64,000 nucleotides of DNA from Myroides odoratus DSM 2801 (GTDB taxonomy: Bacteria > Bacteroidota > Bacteroidia > Flavobacteriales > Flavobacteriaceae): assembly GCF_000243275.1 (NCBI RefSeq), contig NZ_CM001437.1:1763782-1827781 (forward strand). The letters are read 5' to 3'. Every line of letters starts with the position of its first letter. Position 1 is the first letter of the stretch. Of the stretch, positions 17,822 through 27,433 are shown piece after piece. Below the pieces are notes generated by a model. It saw only the letters and a program-made list of their open reading frames with translations. It was not told the DNA's origin and did not search any database. Both the position numbers and the translations under genes were made by a program.

Positions 17822-17856
17822 AAAAAAGCGGAATCCAAAAGGATTCCGCTTTTTTA
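17822..17856. terminator. Bidirectional terminator of pyk and the HD gene
   Basis: AAAAAAGCGGAATCC, loop AAAA, GGATTCCGCTTTTTT: perfect stem with A and T runs on each side, between converging genes. Confidence 0.92.
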
Positions 17857-17887
17857 TTTATTTTTTATAAGCTGGGGCTTAGTTACT

Positions 17888-17925
17888 AGTTAACAGTATT
17901 CAGTTAACAGTGTTCAGTTAGCCGT
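17888..17925. repeat. Tandem 14-mer AGTTAACAGTRTTC
   Basis: Two full copies (17888-17901, 17902-17915) and a degenerate third ending GCCGTAAACTA. A related sequence (AACTGTTCACAGTCAATCGTAAACTA) sits after the DinB-fold gene near 62154-62179. Confidence 0.55.
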
Positions 17926-17958
17926 AAACTACAAACCTTCCACCGTAAACCATCTGCA

Positions 17959-18609
17959 CTACTTTTCCCCTTGCCACTCTGCATAAAAACGCGCTAAGAA
18001 GTCTTCCATATAACGGTGTCTATCTTCGGCCATTTTCTTTCCTGCATCGGTGTGCATTAGATCTTTCAACAACAGCAATTTCTCATAGAAATGATTAATT
18101 GACGTTCCTTTATGTGCCTTATATTCTTCTTTGGTCATACCAAATCGAGGCGCTTGCTCTGGGTCGTGAATGGGATTATTTTGGAATCCTCCGTAATTAA
18201 AAACTCGCGTTATTCCAATCGCACCAATGGCATCTAATCGATCCGCATCTTGTACGATTTGCAATTCCTTCGAAGTGAACTTTTGGTCGAAATTCCCGCC
18301 TTTAAACGAGATATTTTCAATTCCCTTGACTACATGATCAACCACTTCGGGTTCATAGTCTAAAGATTCCAGCCATTCTTTCGCTTTACGAGGTCCTATT
18401 GTTTCATCTCCCTTGTGGAACTTACTATCCGCAATATCGTGAAGCAAAGCAATTAACTGCACTACTTCAACCTGAGCTTCTGGTTCGAATTTTAAAATAT
18501 TGATCGCATTATTGTATACGCGTTCGATATGGAACCAATCATGTCCACCTTCGGCATGCTTCAACTCCTCTTTAACATAGGCAATAGTTGCTTCAATCTT
18601 CTTACTCAT
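17959..18609 (-). CDS. HD-domain phosphohydrolase
   Basis: 216-residue cytoplasmic metal-dependent phosphohydrolase. Metal-site residues: His23 (GGHDWFHIERV), His57-Asp58 (IALLHDIADSKF) and an Asp in QDADRLDAIGAIG. The layout matches YedJ/YpgQ-type HD proteins, some of which act on nucleotides; the substrate here is unknown. It starts 5 bp after the acyl-ACP desaturase and is probably co-transcribed with it. Confidence 0.88.
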   Translation of the reverse strand: MSKKIEATIAYVKEELKHAEGGHDWFHIERVYNNAINILKFEPEAQVEVVQLIALLHDIADSKFHKGDETIGPRKAKEWLESLDYEPEVVDHVVKGIENISFKGGNFDQKFTSKELQIVQDADRLDAIGAIGITRVFNYGGFQNNPIHDPEQAPRFGMTKEEYKAHKGTSINHFYEKLLLLKDLMHTDAGKKMAEDRHRYMEDFLARFYAEWQGEK

Positions 18610-18614
18610 TCGAT

Positions 18615-19613
18615 TTATTTAATTATAGCGGGTTGTACCCATTTAAAGATATGTGGATCTTTTCCAATACTCATTCGTTCTGCCACACGTAACATACGAG
18701 CAGGTAACTTCATCAAGTATTCTCTTGATTTTTCTGCTTCATCCGTTAACCCTGTTAAGTTTGCAATTTGCCAACGGTCAATTAATTTCTGCATGATATC
18801 CACATAATCCACAGCTGTATATACTCCTATACGTTGTGCTGAATCCGAGAATAATTCAAATGCATCTCCCATTTTTCCTCCTGATTCTCTAATTAGGTTT
18901 GCAGGCATGGTGATTTTTCGTTTCATCATGTCTACGAAAGCCAATAGCATTTCACTTGGATCTACTTTAAAGATTCGATCTACGAATTCAGAATAAGCAT
19001 GGTGGTGACGCATCTCATCTCCCGCAATTAAACGACAGATTTTAGATAACTTATGATCTCCGTATTGCTTCGCTAATTTCGCCACACGATTGTGTGAAAT
19101 GTATGTAGCTAACTCTTGGAAACTTGTAAATACGAAGTTTTTATATGGGTCTCTATCTGTCCCTGGGTCAAACCCATCATTTAATAAATATTGTGTTGTG
19201 ATTTCAACTTCACGCATATTTACACGTCCCGATAGATAAAGGTATTTATTTAATAAATCTCCATGTCTATTCTCTTCTCCAGTCCAGTGGCGAATCCATT
19301 TTGCCCATCCATTTCCACTTTCACCTTCTTTTTGGTTTACTCCTTCTACATCCATTAACCAAGATTCATACGTAGGTAAGGCTTCTTCTGTAATGGTATC
19401 ACCAACTAAAACTACCCAGAAATCATATGGTAATTCTTTGGCGTATTCTCTCAATTCTTTGACATCTTCTAAAAATGTTTCACTTTCCGAATTCGGCAGT
19501 AAATCAGAAGGTTGCCAAATTTTCTCCACAGGTATTAGATAATCATCAACGAAGCTATCTATATTTTTTTCCAAGAAGTGCATTACTTCTAAACGAACAT
19601 TGTGTGTTGACAT
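18615..19613 (-). CDS. Acyl-ACP desaturase (soluble, di-iron)
   Basis: Introduces a double bond into acyl-ACP. 332 residues of the plant-type stearoyl-ACP desaturase family. Di-iron ligands are visible as EENRH (113-117), Glu167 (SFQELAT) and DEMRH (199-203). Soluble, with no membrane segment. Close to plsC and in the same direction, fitting membrane lipid synthesis. Confidence 0.9.
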   Translation of the reverse strand: MSTHNVRLEVMHFLEKNIDSFVDDYLIPVEKIWQPSDLLPNSESETFLEDVKELREYAKELPYDFWVVLVGDTITEEALPTYESWLMDVEGVNQKEGESGNGWAKWIRHWTGEENRHGDLLNKYLYLSGRVNMREVEITTQYLLNDGFDPGTDRDPYKNFVFTSFQELATYISHNRVAKLAKQYGDHKLSKICRLIAGDEMRHHHAYSEFVDRIFKVDPSEMLLAFVDMMKRKITMPANLIRESGGKMGDAFELFSDSAQRIGVYTAVDYVDIMQKLIDRWQIANLTGLTDEAEKSREYLMKLPARMLRVAERMSIGKDPHIFKWVQPAIIK

Positions 19614-19690
19614 TTCAATTAGTTTTTACTTCGCAACTAGCTCTTCGGTTTGGTTTAGTTTGTTTGGGAGTAACTGCGAGAATTAGTATT

Positions 19691-20422
19691 TTATTCTATT
19701 TTAGACTTTACGGCTGCCTCCGTTTTAGCGAAGAGTTCTTCAAAAGAATAATCGCTAATTTTCATTGGTTTATGTGCATAAAGACTAATTTTGGCTCCTA
19801 ATCCTAAAGGAAATTTTCCAAATCGAAACAATTTCCATGAATTATTAATAGTCAAGGGGACAAGATAAGCATCTGGTGAAAACTTACATAACATTTTAAC
19901 CCCATTTTCTGAAAAACGTTTGGGGTGTCCGTCACGGCTTCTTGTTCCTTCAGGAAAGATCACAGCAGCCCTATTGTATTTTGAGATATATTGACCCAAT
20001 CCGCGAATAACGGTTAAGGCTTGTTTTGCATCTTTACGATCAATTAATACAGATCCACCGTGTTTTAAGTTATATGATACACTCGGGATTCCTTTTCCCA
20101 ATTCTTTTTTACTGACGAATTTGGGGTGATTTTTTTTAAAAAACCAGATAATCATCGGTATATCAAACATACTCTGATGATTAGAAACGAAGACAATTGG
20201 TTTATCCGTAGGGAGTTCCTCTTCTTTTGAAACGCGATACGTAGTACCTAAGATACCTGTACACAGCATAATCCACCATACCATAGCATCTACCACTTTC
20301 TTGTGGGCATTATAACCAAAAAGATTAAGTGCTAACCATTGTAGTCCATGAAAAAAAAGGAGTACAAGTAGTAAACAGATAACGAATAGTACAGATAACG
20401 GATATGAAATTATTTTTTGCAT
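19691..20422 (-). CDS. plsC: 1-acyl-sn-glycerol-3-phosphate acyltransferase
   Basis: Makes phosphatidic acid from lysophosphatidic acid at the inner membrane. The active-site motif is NHQSMFD (Asn81-His82 to Asp87 counted from the ATG at 20422); the second motif is FPEGTRSRDG. Two hydrophobic N-terminal segments anchor it. An in-frame TTG 24 bp upstream (20446) could add eight residues; I prefer the ATG (MQKIISYPLSVL). 243 residues, usual length. Confidence 0.92.
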   Translation of the reverse strand: MQKIISYPLSVLFVICLLLVLLFFHGLQWLALNLFGYNAHKKVVDAMVWWIMLCTGILGTTYRVSKEEELPTDKPIVFVSNHQSMFDIPMIIWFFKKNHPKFVSKKELGKGIPSVSYNLKHGGSVLIDRKDAKQALTVIRGLGQYISKYNRAAVIFPEGTRSRDGHPKRFSENGVKMLCKFSPDAYLVPLTINNSWKLFRFGKFPLGLGAKISLYAHKPMKISDYSFEELFAKTEAAVKSKIE

Positions 20423-20456
20423 TAGCTCAATGTATATCTTGAGCAAATATACACTT

Positions 20457-20485
20457 TAAAAAAAAACCACCTTATAGAAGGTGGT
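20457..20485 (-). terminator. Terminator of the bacilliredoxin gene
   Basis: ACCACCTT (20466-20473), loop, AAGGTGGT (20478-20485); on the minus strand followed by a T run. Confidence 0.8.
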
Positions 20486-20491
20486 GTCTTT

Positions 20492-20902
20492 TTAGCAATA
20501 TTCTTTGTATGCGTCGATCAAATTTTCAGCAATCAACTCTGCAGGATTACCTTCAATATGATGTCTCTCTAACATGTGAACTAATTCTCCGTCTTTAAAC
20601 AAAGCCATAGAAGGTGAAGATGGAGGGAAAGGGAACATGTGTTGACGTGCTGCATCAACAGCATCTTTATCAACTCCAGCAAATACAGTTACGATTTGCG
20701 CTGGTTTCTTTTCTCCATTTAAGCTCATGATTGCTCCTGGACGTGCATTACGTGCCGCACAACCACAAACTGAGTTTACTACTACTAATGTAGTTCCTTC
20801 TTTACTTAAAGCAGCTTCTACTTCGTCTGCTGTATATAATGCTGAAAATCCTGCATCAACTAACTCTTGACGCATTGGTTTTACTATTTCTTCTGGATAC
20901 AT
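20492..20902 (-). CDS. BrxA/BrxB-type bacilliredoxin (DUF1094/YphP family)
   Basis: 136 residues from the ATG at 20902 ([12 protein letters not shown]); an in-frame start 33 bp upstream is not family-like. Thioredoxin-like fold with the CxC motif [12 protein letters not shown]. In Firmicutes these proteins reduce bacillithiol mixed disulfides; the same motif and length support a thiol-disulfide role here. Typical C-terminal block [15 protein letters not shown]. Confidence 0.9.
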   Translation of the reverse strand: MYPEEIVKPMRQELVDAGFSALYTADEVEAALSKEGTTLVVVNSVCGCAARNARPGAIMSLNGEKKPAQIVTVFAGVDKDAVDAARQHMFPFPPSSPSMALFKDGELVHMLERHHIEGNPAELIAENLIDAYKEYC

Positions 20903-20993
20903 ACTATTACCTTTAATTAAAAATTGTAATAACAAAGTTACACTTTTTCTCTTATTTTGTCCAATTTCAATGCTAAAGTATTCCCAACATGCA

Positions 20994-22145
20994 CTAGGCT
21001 GCTTTTTTGGGTTTCTTTTTCATTTTATTCAACCAAATAAAAATTCCTGTAATCGGCAATGAAGTTGCTATTAAACAGGTTATGAAGTAGATGACCTTAG
21101 AGAACAATCCATAGATATCACCAAAGTGTAGTGCTCGAATAGAGCCAGCTAATTTCTCTCCAATTGTTTTATCTGCAAAGATTTCTTTTTTGATTACCGC
21201 TCCAGAATACTGATCGATAAACACGCGGTCATTCACCGTTTCATTCCATCTGGCCAATTCATTTTTATTTACCTCATAGGCGCCAACTTCATCTTTCGGC
21301 AAGCTTATCGCAAGGGTACGGTAGTCATACTCCATTTCTTTATTTGCAATAGCTAATGCCTCTTCTAAACTAATCGTTTGCTTGTCTTGTACTACCGATT
21401 CTGGTTTTACTTCATCGCGTCCACCAAAAACCTTTGTTCCCAATACAGCACTCAATCCGTCTCTATACCATTCAAACGACCAACACAAGCCCGTTAACGA
21501 CATAATCAAAACGAGTAATAACGTATAAAATCCAAGGGTGTTATGTAAATCGTGGTTGATACGCTTCCAATTGGCGTTGAATTTAATTTTGAATCCCGGT
21601 TTAATGCTTTTCCATCCTTTAATTTTCTTTGGGAACCACAAGATTAAGCCTGAGATTGAAAGAAAACAAAAGATAATGGTTGCGATTCCAACGATAGGTC
21701 TTCCAATTGACGAATCAAGGAGTAACCAACGGTGCAATTTGAAAACAGTCATAAAAAACTCATCCCCAGGTCCTTTCCCTTTCCCCAAGACTTCGCCTGT
21801 ATAGGGATTTACATGAACTGCATCTGGGCGTTTTGCCTCTTCTCCGCTGCTTACAGAAAACACATACGGTTTGCTTTCATTGCTCACCATAGTTACGCGT
21901 TGTACTTTCCCTTGGGTAGCAGCTTCCACTAGCTGCACTAATTCTGCCACGGGTTTACTTTGTCCGGTTCCTTTATCTGTAACTTGATAACGTGCAGGCT
22001 CCATCCAATCCTGGATTTCAGTCTTGAACGTATAGATCGTTCCGGTTAAACAAACCACAAACAATACAAGCGAACTTGCGATACCCAACCACAAGTGTAG
22101 GTCATTCATCAATTTGCGAAAAGGAGAGGTCTTCTTTGTTTTCAT
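20994..22145 (-). CDS. PepSY-associated membrane protein
   Basis: About 383 residues from the ATG at 22145; an earlier ATG at 22157 is possible. Four or so membrane helices (near 18-40, 145-170, 205-225 and close to the C-terminus) with a large periplasmic region containing PepSY-like segments such as [16 protein letters not shown]. Proteins of this type sit next to TonB-dependent siderophore receptors and are thought to help reduce or release iron in the periplasm. It follows such a receptor here. Confidence 0.88.
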   Translation of the reverse strand: MKTKKTSPFRKLMNDLHLWLGIASSLVLFVVCLTGTIYTFKTEIQDWMEPARYQVTDKGTGQSKPVAELVQLVEAATQGKVQRVTMVSNESKPYVFSVSSGEEAKRPDAVHVNPYTGEVLGKGKGPGDEFFMTVFKLHRWLLLDSSIGRPIVGIATIIFCFLSISGLILWFPKKIKGWKSIKPGFKIKFNANWKRINHDLHNTLGFYTLLLVLIMSLTGLCWSFEWYRDGLSAVLGTKVFGGRDEVKPESVVQDKQTISLEEALAIANKEMEYDYRTLAISLPKDEVGAYEVNKNELARWNETVNDRVFIDQYSGAVIKKEIFADKTIGEKLAGSIRALHFGDIYGLFSKVIYFITCLIATSLPITGIFIWLNKMKKKPKKAA

Positions 22146-22163
22146 ATGGACATTCAAAAACGA

Positions 22164-22198
22164 ACAAACACGATTTTATATTATAAAACCGTGTTTGT
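22164..22198 (-). terminator. 35-bp near-perfect palindrome between receptor and PepSY genes
   Basis: ACAAACACGATTTTATA (22164-22180) and TATAAAACCGTGTTTGT (22182-22198): 17-bp arms, one mismatch, one-base centre. On the minus strand it is followed by an imperfect T run. It may end or attenuate the receptor transcript just before the PepSY start, or bind a regulator. Confidence 0.6.
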
Positions 22199-22243
22199 AC
22201 TTATTATTATTTCAATTATAATGACACTAATTAAAGGGATATT

Positions 22244-24682
22244 CTAGAATCTATACGTCAATTGTGCTGCAAAATTTCGAGGTGAAATTTCGTTGATGTA
22301 TCCTCCTCTGAAATAAGATGTGTATCCTCTTTCGTTGAAAAGGTTGTTCATAAACACACTTAACGTCGCGTTTTTGTAAGTATAAGCTGCTTGTGCATTC
22401 ACTGTTGTGTAGCTAGGCATATCAAATGGTCTTACGTTTACGTTTGTATTATGGCTATTATCTAATGTTCTGCTGTATTCATTAACTGGACGTTTTCCAA
22501 CAAAGTAAACCCCAGCACTCAATGATAATCCGTTTAATGTACCTTGATCAAATTTATAGCTTACCCATCCGTTTGCTGTATGCTCTGGTGCGTTCATTGG
22601 CGCAGAACCATCAACATATTGTGGGCTATCTTGGTATCTTGCATATAAGTTAGCATATCCTAACATTACCTCTAAGTTGTTGGTAATTTTACCGTTGATT
22701 TCCAACTCAAATCCATTGCGTTTTAAATCTCCAGCTAAGATGCTTTCTGTTTTAGATTGCTCATTTGTTACTGGATCAATATAAGGCGCAACTAAATTAC
22801 TTTGGTTGATGAAGAAGTACGTAAAGTTCACTCCTAAATGGTCATTATACCAGTTTGATTTGAAACCAAACTCAAATTGTTTGATATCTGATGCTCCTGC
22901 ATATCCACCACCGTGTAATAATTTATTTGATTGTCTCAAACTACTTGTTGTTGTATAAGAAGCAAATGTGCTAATATTTTCTTGTGGTTTGAAGATTAAT
23001 CCCAACATTGGATTCCAACGATCTACGGTAGCATTTTCAGTTGTATTACCATTCAAACGGCTGTAACGCAATCCTAACATTGCGCTTAATTTATCACCAA
23101 TAGCGATATAATCTTGTGCCATGAATCCGATTGTTGGTGACATTGTTCTTGTTGTAGCAATGTCTCCGTAGATGATGTTATCTGGTAATGTATTGTCAAT
23201 TGGGCCTAATACATTGATATCACTTCTGAAATCAACTAAAGCGTCGTTTCCTTGTTTGTCTTTCCCCCAAACTTTACCTGTCGCAGAACCCGCGATTGTT
23301 TTCGTTTGTCTGTAGTCAAATCCAATTTGGAATGTATGTTTTAAAATACCAGTAAAGATATCTTTTCCGATTAAATCTGCTTGGAATACTGAGTTATAAT
23401 CGTCAGATTGTCCTTGAGAAACTGTGCGTTTAATATCGCCATATTTGCTCCAATCGTCTCCAATTTCTTTTTTCGGTAAAACAGTTGTTACGTTTGTTGA
23501 ACGACCATTTTCATTGTAAATAGAAGCCGTATAAGATGTTCTGAAGCTCAATTTCTCTGTTAATTGTCTTTCGAAACGAGCAACATAGTTTTGCATTGTA
23601 ATTTTCTTAGAGTCTCCTTTGAAACCTAAGAATTTATTATGTGGCATTTTATATAACTCATTCGCATAATCTGGACCTAAGTTTACAGTTCCTTTGTCTG
23701 TAACATAATCTCCATTTAAGTAATCCATTTCAACCGTTAACTTGGTTTTGCTATCGATTTTCCATGTTAGGGATGGGTTGATGTAAAAGTGTTCGTTATT
23801 TACAAACGTTCTCCATCCGTCATTTCTTTCGTATGCTCCGTTGAAGCGGAAAGAAACTGTTTCTTTTTTATCTAATACTTGTTCAAAGTCAACTGTTGGT
23901 CTCACTTGTCCGTAGCTTCCAACTCTGAAACCTACTTCTCTGTGATTCTTGAAGTTTGGTGTTTTAGTCACCATATTAATCACTCCACCTGCAGCACCTA
24001 AACCGTTTCCGATTCCTTGTAATACAGCAGCCGAACCTTTAATTACCTCAACACTTTCAATTCCTTGCATATCTGCAATCGCTGAAGCTGTTCTAAAGTC
24101 AGAATCCATTCCAACACCATTTCTCAATACTGGTGTTCCTCTGAATCCGCGGATTGACATACTCTCTGCAGGTCCACCATACGTAGAAAACTGAGTTACC
24201 CCTGCTACGTTACGTGCTGCATCTGTAATTGTCAAGGCTCCTTGCTCTTTAATTACGTGCTCAGAAACAATACTGATTGATTGTACTTGATCTTGTAATC
24301 CAAGTGGCAAACGCGTGATATACTGAAGATTTTTTACGTTTTTGTTGCTTCTACCGTACACTGTGATATTCTCTAATTGGCTATCAGCCACTAAAAGGAA
24401 ATTCACAATTTCTTCGTTTTTAGCTAGGGTAATTTCTCGTTGAGAAGTTGAATATCCCACAAAAGAAGCTTTCATTGTGTGCTTTCCTTTTTGAATATTA
24501 TTCAATTTGAACTCCCCGTTCTCATTGGTTTGAACAGCTGTTTGCCCTTCTCCCAATACAACTGTTGCGAAAGGTAATGGTTTATTAACCTCATCTACAA
24601 CTCTTCCTTTGATTGTGATGTTTTGAGCGAAACTTACCATTACTCCACAAATGGTAACTAACAATGTAGTATACGTCTTCAT
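22244..24682 (-). CDS. TonB-dependent siderophore receptor
   Basis: 812-residue outer-membrane receptor. Signal peptide (1-19, ending VSFAQ), carboxypeptidase-like beta-sandwich (about 20-110), plug domain (about 115-270, with SIVSEHVIKEQGALTITDAA and ESVEVIKGSAAVLQG), then a 22-strand-type barrel ending in an aromatic residue (FAAQLTYRF). The plug and barrel resemble FhuA/FoxA-type hydroxamate siderophore receptors. Upstream lies a promoter with TTATTTAGA/TCTAAATAA boxes. Downstream is a PepSY protein. Confidence 0.92.
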   Translation of the reverse strand: MKTYTTLLVTICGVMVSFAQNITIKGRVVDEVNKPLPFATVVLGEGQTAVQTNENGEFKLNNIQKGKHTMKASFVGYSTSQREITLAKNEEIVNFLLVADSQLENITVYGRSNKNVKNLQYITRLPLGLQDQVQSISIVSEHVIKEQGALTITDAARNVAGVTQFSTYGGPAESMSIRGFRGTPVLRNGVGMDSDFRTASAIADMQGIESVEVIKGSAAVLQGIGNGLGAAGGVINMVTKTPNFKNHREVGFRVGSYGQVRPTVDFEQVLDKKETVSFRFNGAYERNDGWRTFVNNEHFYINPSLTWKIDSKTKLTVEMDYLNGDYVTDKGTVNLGPDYANELYKMPHNKFLGFKGDSKKITMQNYVARFERQLTEKLSFRTSYTASIYNENGRSTNVTTVLPKKEIGDDWSKYGDIKRTVSQGQSDDYNSVFQADLIGKDIFTGILKHTFQIGFDYRQTKTIAGSATGKVWGKDKQGNDALVDFRSDINVLGPIDNTLPDNIIYGDIATTRTMSPTIGFMAQDYIAIGDKLSAMLGLRYSRLNGNTTENATVDRWNPMLGLIFKPQENISTFASYTTTSSLRQSNKLLHGGGYAGASDIKQFEFGFKSNWYNDHLGVNFTYFFINQSNLVAPYIDPVTNEQSKTESILAGDLKRNGFELEINGKITNNLEVMLGYANLYARYQDSPQYVDGSAPMNAPEHTANGWVSYKFDQGTLNGLSLSAGVYFVGKRPVNEYSRTLDNSHNTNVNVRPFDMPSYTTVNAQAAYTYKNATLSVFMNNLFNERGYTSYFRGGYINEISPRNFAAQLTYRF

Positions 24683-24694
24683 TCTGAATCTGTG

Positions 24695-24765
24695 TTATTT
24701 AGACTTATTAAAAACGCCACAAATGTAAAGTGATTCTAAATAATCCGCAAATTTTATTTAGACTT
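24695..24765 (-). promoter_or_regulatory. Receptor promoter with candidate iron-regulator boxes
   Basis: On the minus strand TTTG (24751-24748), 20-bp spacer and TACATTTG (24727-24720) form a Bacteroidota promoter. TCTAAATAA (24735-24743) and TTATTTAGA (24754-24762) are exact inverted partners around the -33 region, and another TTATTTAGA lies at 24695-24703 between promoter and gene. Placement over the promoter of an iron receptor suggests Fur-type control (inference). Confidence 0.5.
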
Positions 24766-24857
24766 TTTTTACATAAGAATTTTAAGGAAAATTCACCAAA
24801 TAGGCTTCCCTTTTCAAAAATCGATAAAATATCAAATAAAATCTGGTCTTTTTCTAC

Positions 24858-25217
24858 TCAAAACCAATAAAAAGCTTGCTCAATATGCTCTATTTCAGGA
24901 ATAGACTTTTTTATACTGATAGCTACTATATCGAAGCGAACCTCTTCTTTTCGCTTAAATTGTGTGGTAAAAGCGTCAGCTGCAGTAATTAATCGTCTGA
25001 TTTGTGGGTTCTTTAAAAACTCTTGAGGGAGCCCAAAATCGGTTGAGCTTCTGGTTTTAACTTCGACAAAAACCAAAAAAGAATCTACCTCCGCAATGAT
25101 ATCTACTTCTGCTTTTCTATACTTCCAATTTCTAGCAATGATTTGATACCCTTTATCTTGTAAAAAATCAACCGCTAAATCCTCTCCTAACCTACCTAAT
25201 TCATTTGTTTTGCTCAT
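24858..25217 (-). CDS. YraN family endonuclease-like protein (UPF0102)
   Basis: 119 residues. Restriction-endonuclease-like fold: GRLGEDLAVDFLQDKGYQII near the N-terminus, then VDIIAEVDSFLVFVEVKTRS with the PD-(D/E)xK-like residues Asp and Glu-x-Lys. Role unknown; possibly Holliday-junction-related nuclease activity in the family. It follows the LD-carboxypeptidase by 9 bp. Confidence 0.9.
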   Translation of the reverse strand: MSKTNELGRLGEDLAVDFLQDKGYQIIARNWKYRKAEVDIIAEVDSFLVFVEVKTRSSTDFGLPQEFLKNPQIRRLITAADAFTTQFKRKEEVRFDIVAISIKKSIPEIEHIEQAFYWF

Positions 25218-25226
25218 ATTTTGTGT

Positions 25227-26129
25227 TTAACTAAAAGCGACAGTCACCTGATTGTCTTGTGCTTCTAGTTCAACAATAGTGCCTAATTTTAACGCCCAAT
25301 TAGAAGCGCCATGTCCAGCTGGAAAATTAAATACGACCGGATAGTTGTAGTCTTGCACTGCATCCAGAATGATTTCTTGTGCATTATAACCAAACGGAAT
25401 TGAATTATCGTGCATATCAGTCATTCCCCCTACAACAAGACCTGCCAACTCTTGTAGCATTCCATTTCGCTTGAGGTTATGCATCATGCGATCTACATGA
25501 TATAAGTACTCATCCAAATCTTCTATAAATAAAATTTTCCCCTTGGTTTCAAGACTAGAAACAGAGCCCAATAAACTATAGAGAATAGAAAGATTCCCGC
25601 CTACAATTTCCGCCTTAGCTTTTCCGTTTCTATTACCTGGAGCCGCAGAAATGGCATAAGATAAAGGCAAACCAAATAACGCCTTATACAAGGAAGTTTT
25701 AGATTCTTCTTTGGCTAAGGGAACACTGAATGCCATAATCCCGTGAATGGTAGCTATCCCCAAGTTATGCACATGACTGTGTAGGGTCGTTACATCGCTG
25801 AACCCAATCATCCACTTTGGCTGTTGCGCCAACGATGAAAAATCAATCGCATCGATGATGCGCACCGTTCCATAGCCTCCTCTAGCACACCAAATCGCTT
25901 TGATTTCGGGATCTTTTAGTTGCGCATTAAAATCTGCAATTCGCTCAGCATCTGTACCTCCTAACTGAAAATTATCTAAACCAATCGTTTGCCCTAAAAC
26001 TACTTGCAATCCCCAAGACTCTAAAAGAGCCACGGCAGGTTTCGCTTCTTCGATTGAAAATTTTCTAGCGGTACAAACGATTGCTACTTTATCGCCTTTT
26101 TGTAAATAGGGAGGGATTGTATAACTCAT
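25227..26129 (-). CDS. LD-carboxypeptidase (peptidase S66)
   Basis: 300-residue cytoplasmic serine peptidase of the LdcA/MccF family, which trims the terminal D-Ala from murein tetrapeptides during recycling. The nucleophile is the Ser in MIGFSDVTTLH; the Arg-Gly-Gly-Tyr-Gly loop CARGGYGTVRI precedes it, and C-terminal Glu/His region NFPAGHGASNW is present. Clustered with dinB and yraN in the same direction. Confidence 0.9.
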   Translation of the reverse strand: MSYTIPPYLQKGDKVAIVCTARKFSIEEAKPAVALLESWGLQVVLGQTIGLDNFQLGGTDAERIADFNAQLKDPEIKAIWCARGGYGTVRIIDAIDFSSLAQQPKWMIGFSDVTTLHSHVHNLGIATIHGIMAFSVPLAKEESKTSLYKALFGLPLSYAISAAPGNRNGKAKAEIVGGNLSILYSLLGSVSSLETKGKILFIEDLDEYLYHVDRMMHNLKRNGMLQELAGLVVGGMTDMHDNSIPFGYNAQEIILDAVQDYNYPVVFNFPAGHGASNWALKLGTIVELEAQDNQVTVAFS

Positions 26130-26146
26130 GGTGACTATATTCAGAT

Positions 26147-27220
26147 TTAAAAATCAAAGCGCAGCTGTACAGCTACGGGTTTCTTCGCTACTTTAATATT
26201 GTTTAAATTACTCAAAGATACGCCAATCAGACGCACTGAGTTTTGCAATTTTTCTTGGTAGAGCAATTCTTTTGCACAATCTAGGATAATTCCTGCATCG
26301 GCAATAAAATAGGGAAACGTTGTACTTCGCGTTTGCTGTACAAAGTCGGCATACTTTATTTTCAAAGTAACTGTTTTACCTGCTAGCCCTTGTTTTCGCA
26401 AACGCAAACTCAATTCTTCTACAATATGCGCCAGTTTATTTTCCAAATACACTTCAGAACTCAAATTTTCATCAAAGGTACGTTCGGTTCCCACAGATTT
26501 GGTCAATCGATCTGGGCTAACGGGAGAATTGTGAATCCCGCGAACAATGTAATAGTACGCCTTTCCTGCTTTACCAAAATGCTCTTCTAGAAAATCGATG
26601 GATTTCGCCTTCAAATCACGTCCTGTAAAAATACCGAAATGATACATGCGATCTGCAGTCTTCTTACCAATCCCAAAAAACTTTTTTATTTCTAGGGCCT
26701 CTAAAAATGCTTCTACTTCTTCGGGGTTAATGGTCTTTTGTCCATTCGGCTTATTGTAATCGCTGGCCACTTTCGCTAAGAACTTATTGATTGAAATTCC
26801 TGCTGAGGCTGTTAATTGGGTGCGTTCAAAAATCTTTTGTCTGATTTCCTGTGCAATTAAGGTAGCACTAGGGCAACCTATTTTATTTTCTGTTACATCT
26901 AAAAAAGCTTCATCCAATGCGAGAGGCTCAACCAGATCCGTATATTCATGAAACACCTGGCGAATTTGTCTTGAAATCTCCTTATAGCGATCAAAACGAG
27001 GAGGTACAAAGATCAGGTGAGGGCATTTCTTTTTCGCCAATATTCCACTCATTGCACTTCTTACACCATACTGACGCGCTTCATAACTCGCTGCAGCAAC
27101 TACTCCTCTTTCGCTACTTCCACCCACGACAATAGCCTTCCCTCTTAATTCGGGATTATCTAATTGTTCTACCGAGGCGTAAAACGCATCCATATCAATA
27201 TGTATGATCTTTCGATTCAT
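26147..27220 (-). CDS. dinB: DNA polymerase IV
   Basis: Y-family translesion polymerase, 357 residues. Catalytic residues: Asp9 in HIDMDAFYASVEQ and the Asp-Glu of LALDEAFLDVTEN. The steric-gate region, the helix-hairpin-helix FFGIGKKTADRMYHFGI and the little-finger domain follow. It ends QLRFDF, a plausible beta-clamp-binding tail (Q-L-x-F). Confidence 0.95.
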   Translation of the reverse strand: MNRKIIHIDMDAFYASVEQLDNPELRGKAIVVGGSSERGVVAAASYEARQYGVRSAMSGILAKKKCPHLIFVPPRFDRYKEISRQIRQVFHEYTDLVEPLALDEAFLDVTENKIGCPSATLIAQEIRQKIFERTQLTASAGISINKFLAKVASDYNKPNGQKTINPEEVEAFLEALEIKKFFGIGKKTADRMYHFGIFTGRDLKAKSIDFLEEHFGKAGKAYYYIVRGIHNSPVSPDRLTKSVGTERTFDENLSSEVYLENKLAHIVEELSLRLRKQGLAGKTVTLKIKYADFVQQTRSTTFPYFIADAGIILDCAKELLYQEKLQNSVRLIGVSLSNLNNIKVAKKPVAVQLRFDF

Positions 27221-27325
27221 CTCAAGGCTAATTGGGTCAAAATTAATTGAAAAAATTCAGTTTATATTCCTAAAAAAAATATCGTTTTTTTTTAACTTTT
27301 CTATGCAAATCAAAGCTGTATTACG

Positions 27326-27333
27326 TAAATTTG
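27326..27333 (+). promoter_or_regulatory. -7 promoter element of the antiporter gene
   Basis: TAAATTTG, about 100 bp before the ATG; no clear -33 partner. Confidence 0.4.
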
Positions 27334-27433
27334 TATGTATTTCAAATACTTTTTGAGTAAGTATGCGTTATTTCTAACAAACAAACGTTATAGTTATCAT
27401 ACTGTTATTTAATTCAAAAAATACAATCATAAA

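Larger units (their letters stand above)
17618..17958. other. 341-bp convergent intergenic region with low-complexity repeats
   Basis: No gene. Holds GGTTATGRG-like repeats (17620-17680), a strong shared terminator (17822-17856) and a short array of a 14-mer (17888-17925). Confidence 0.6.
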
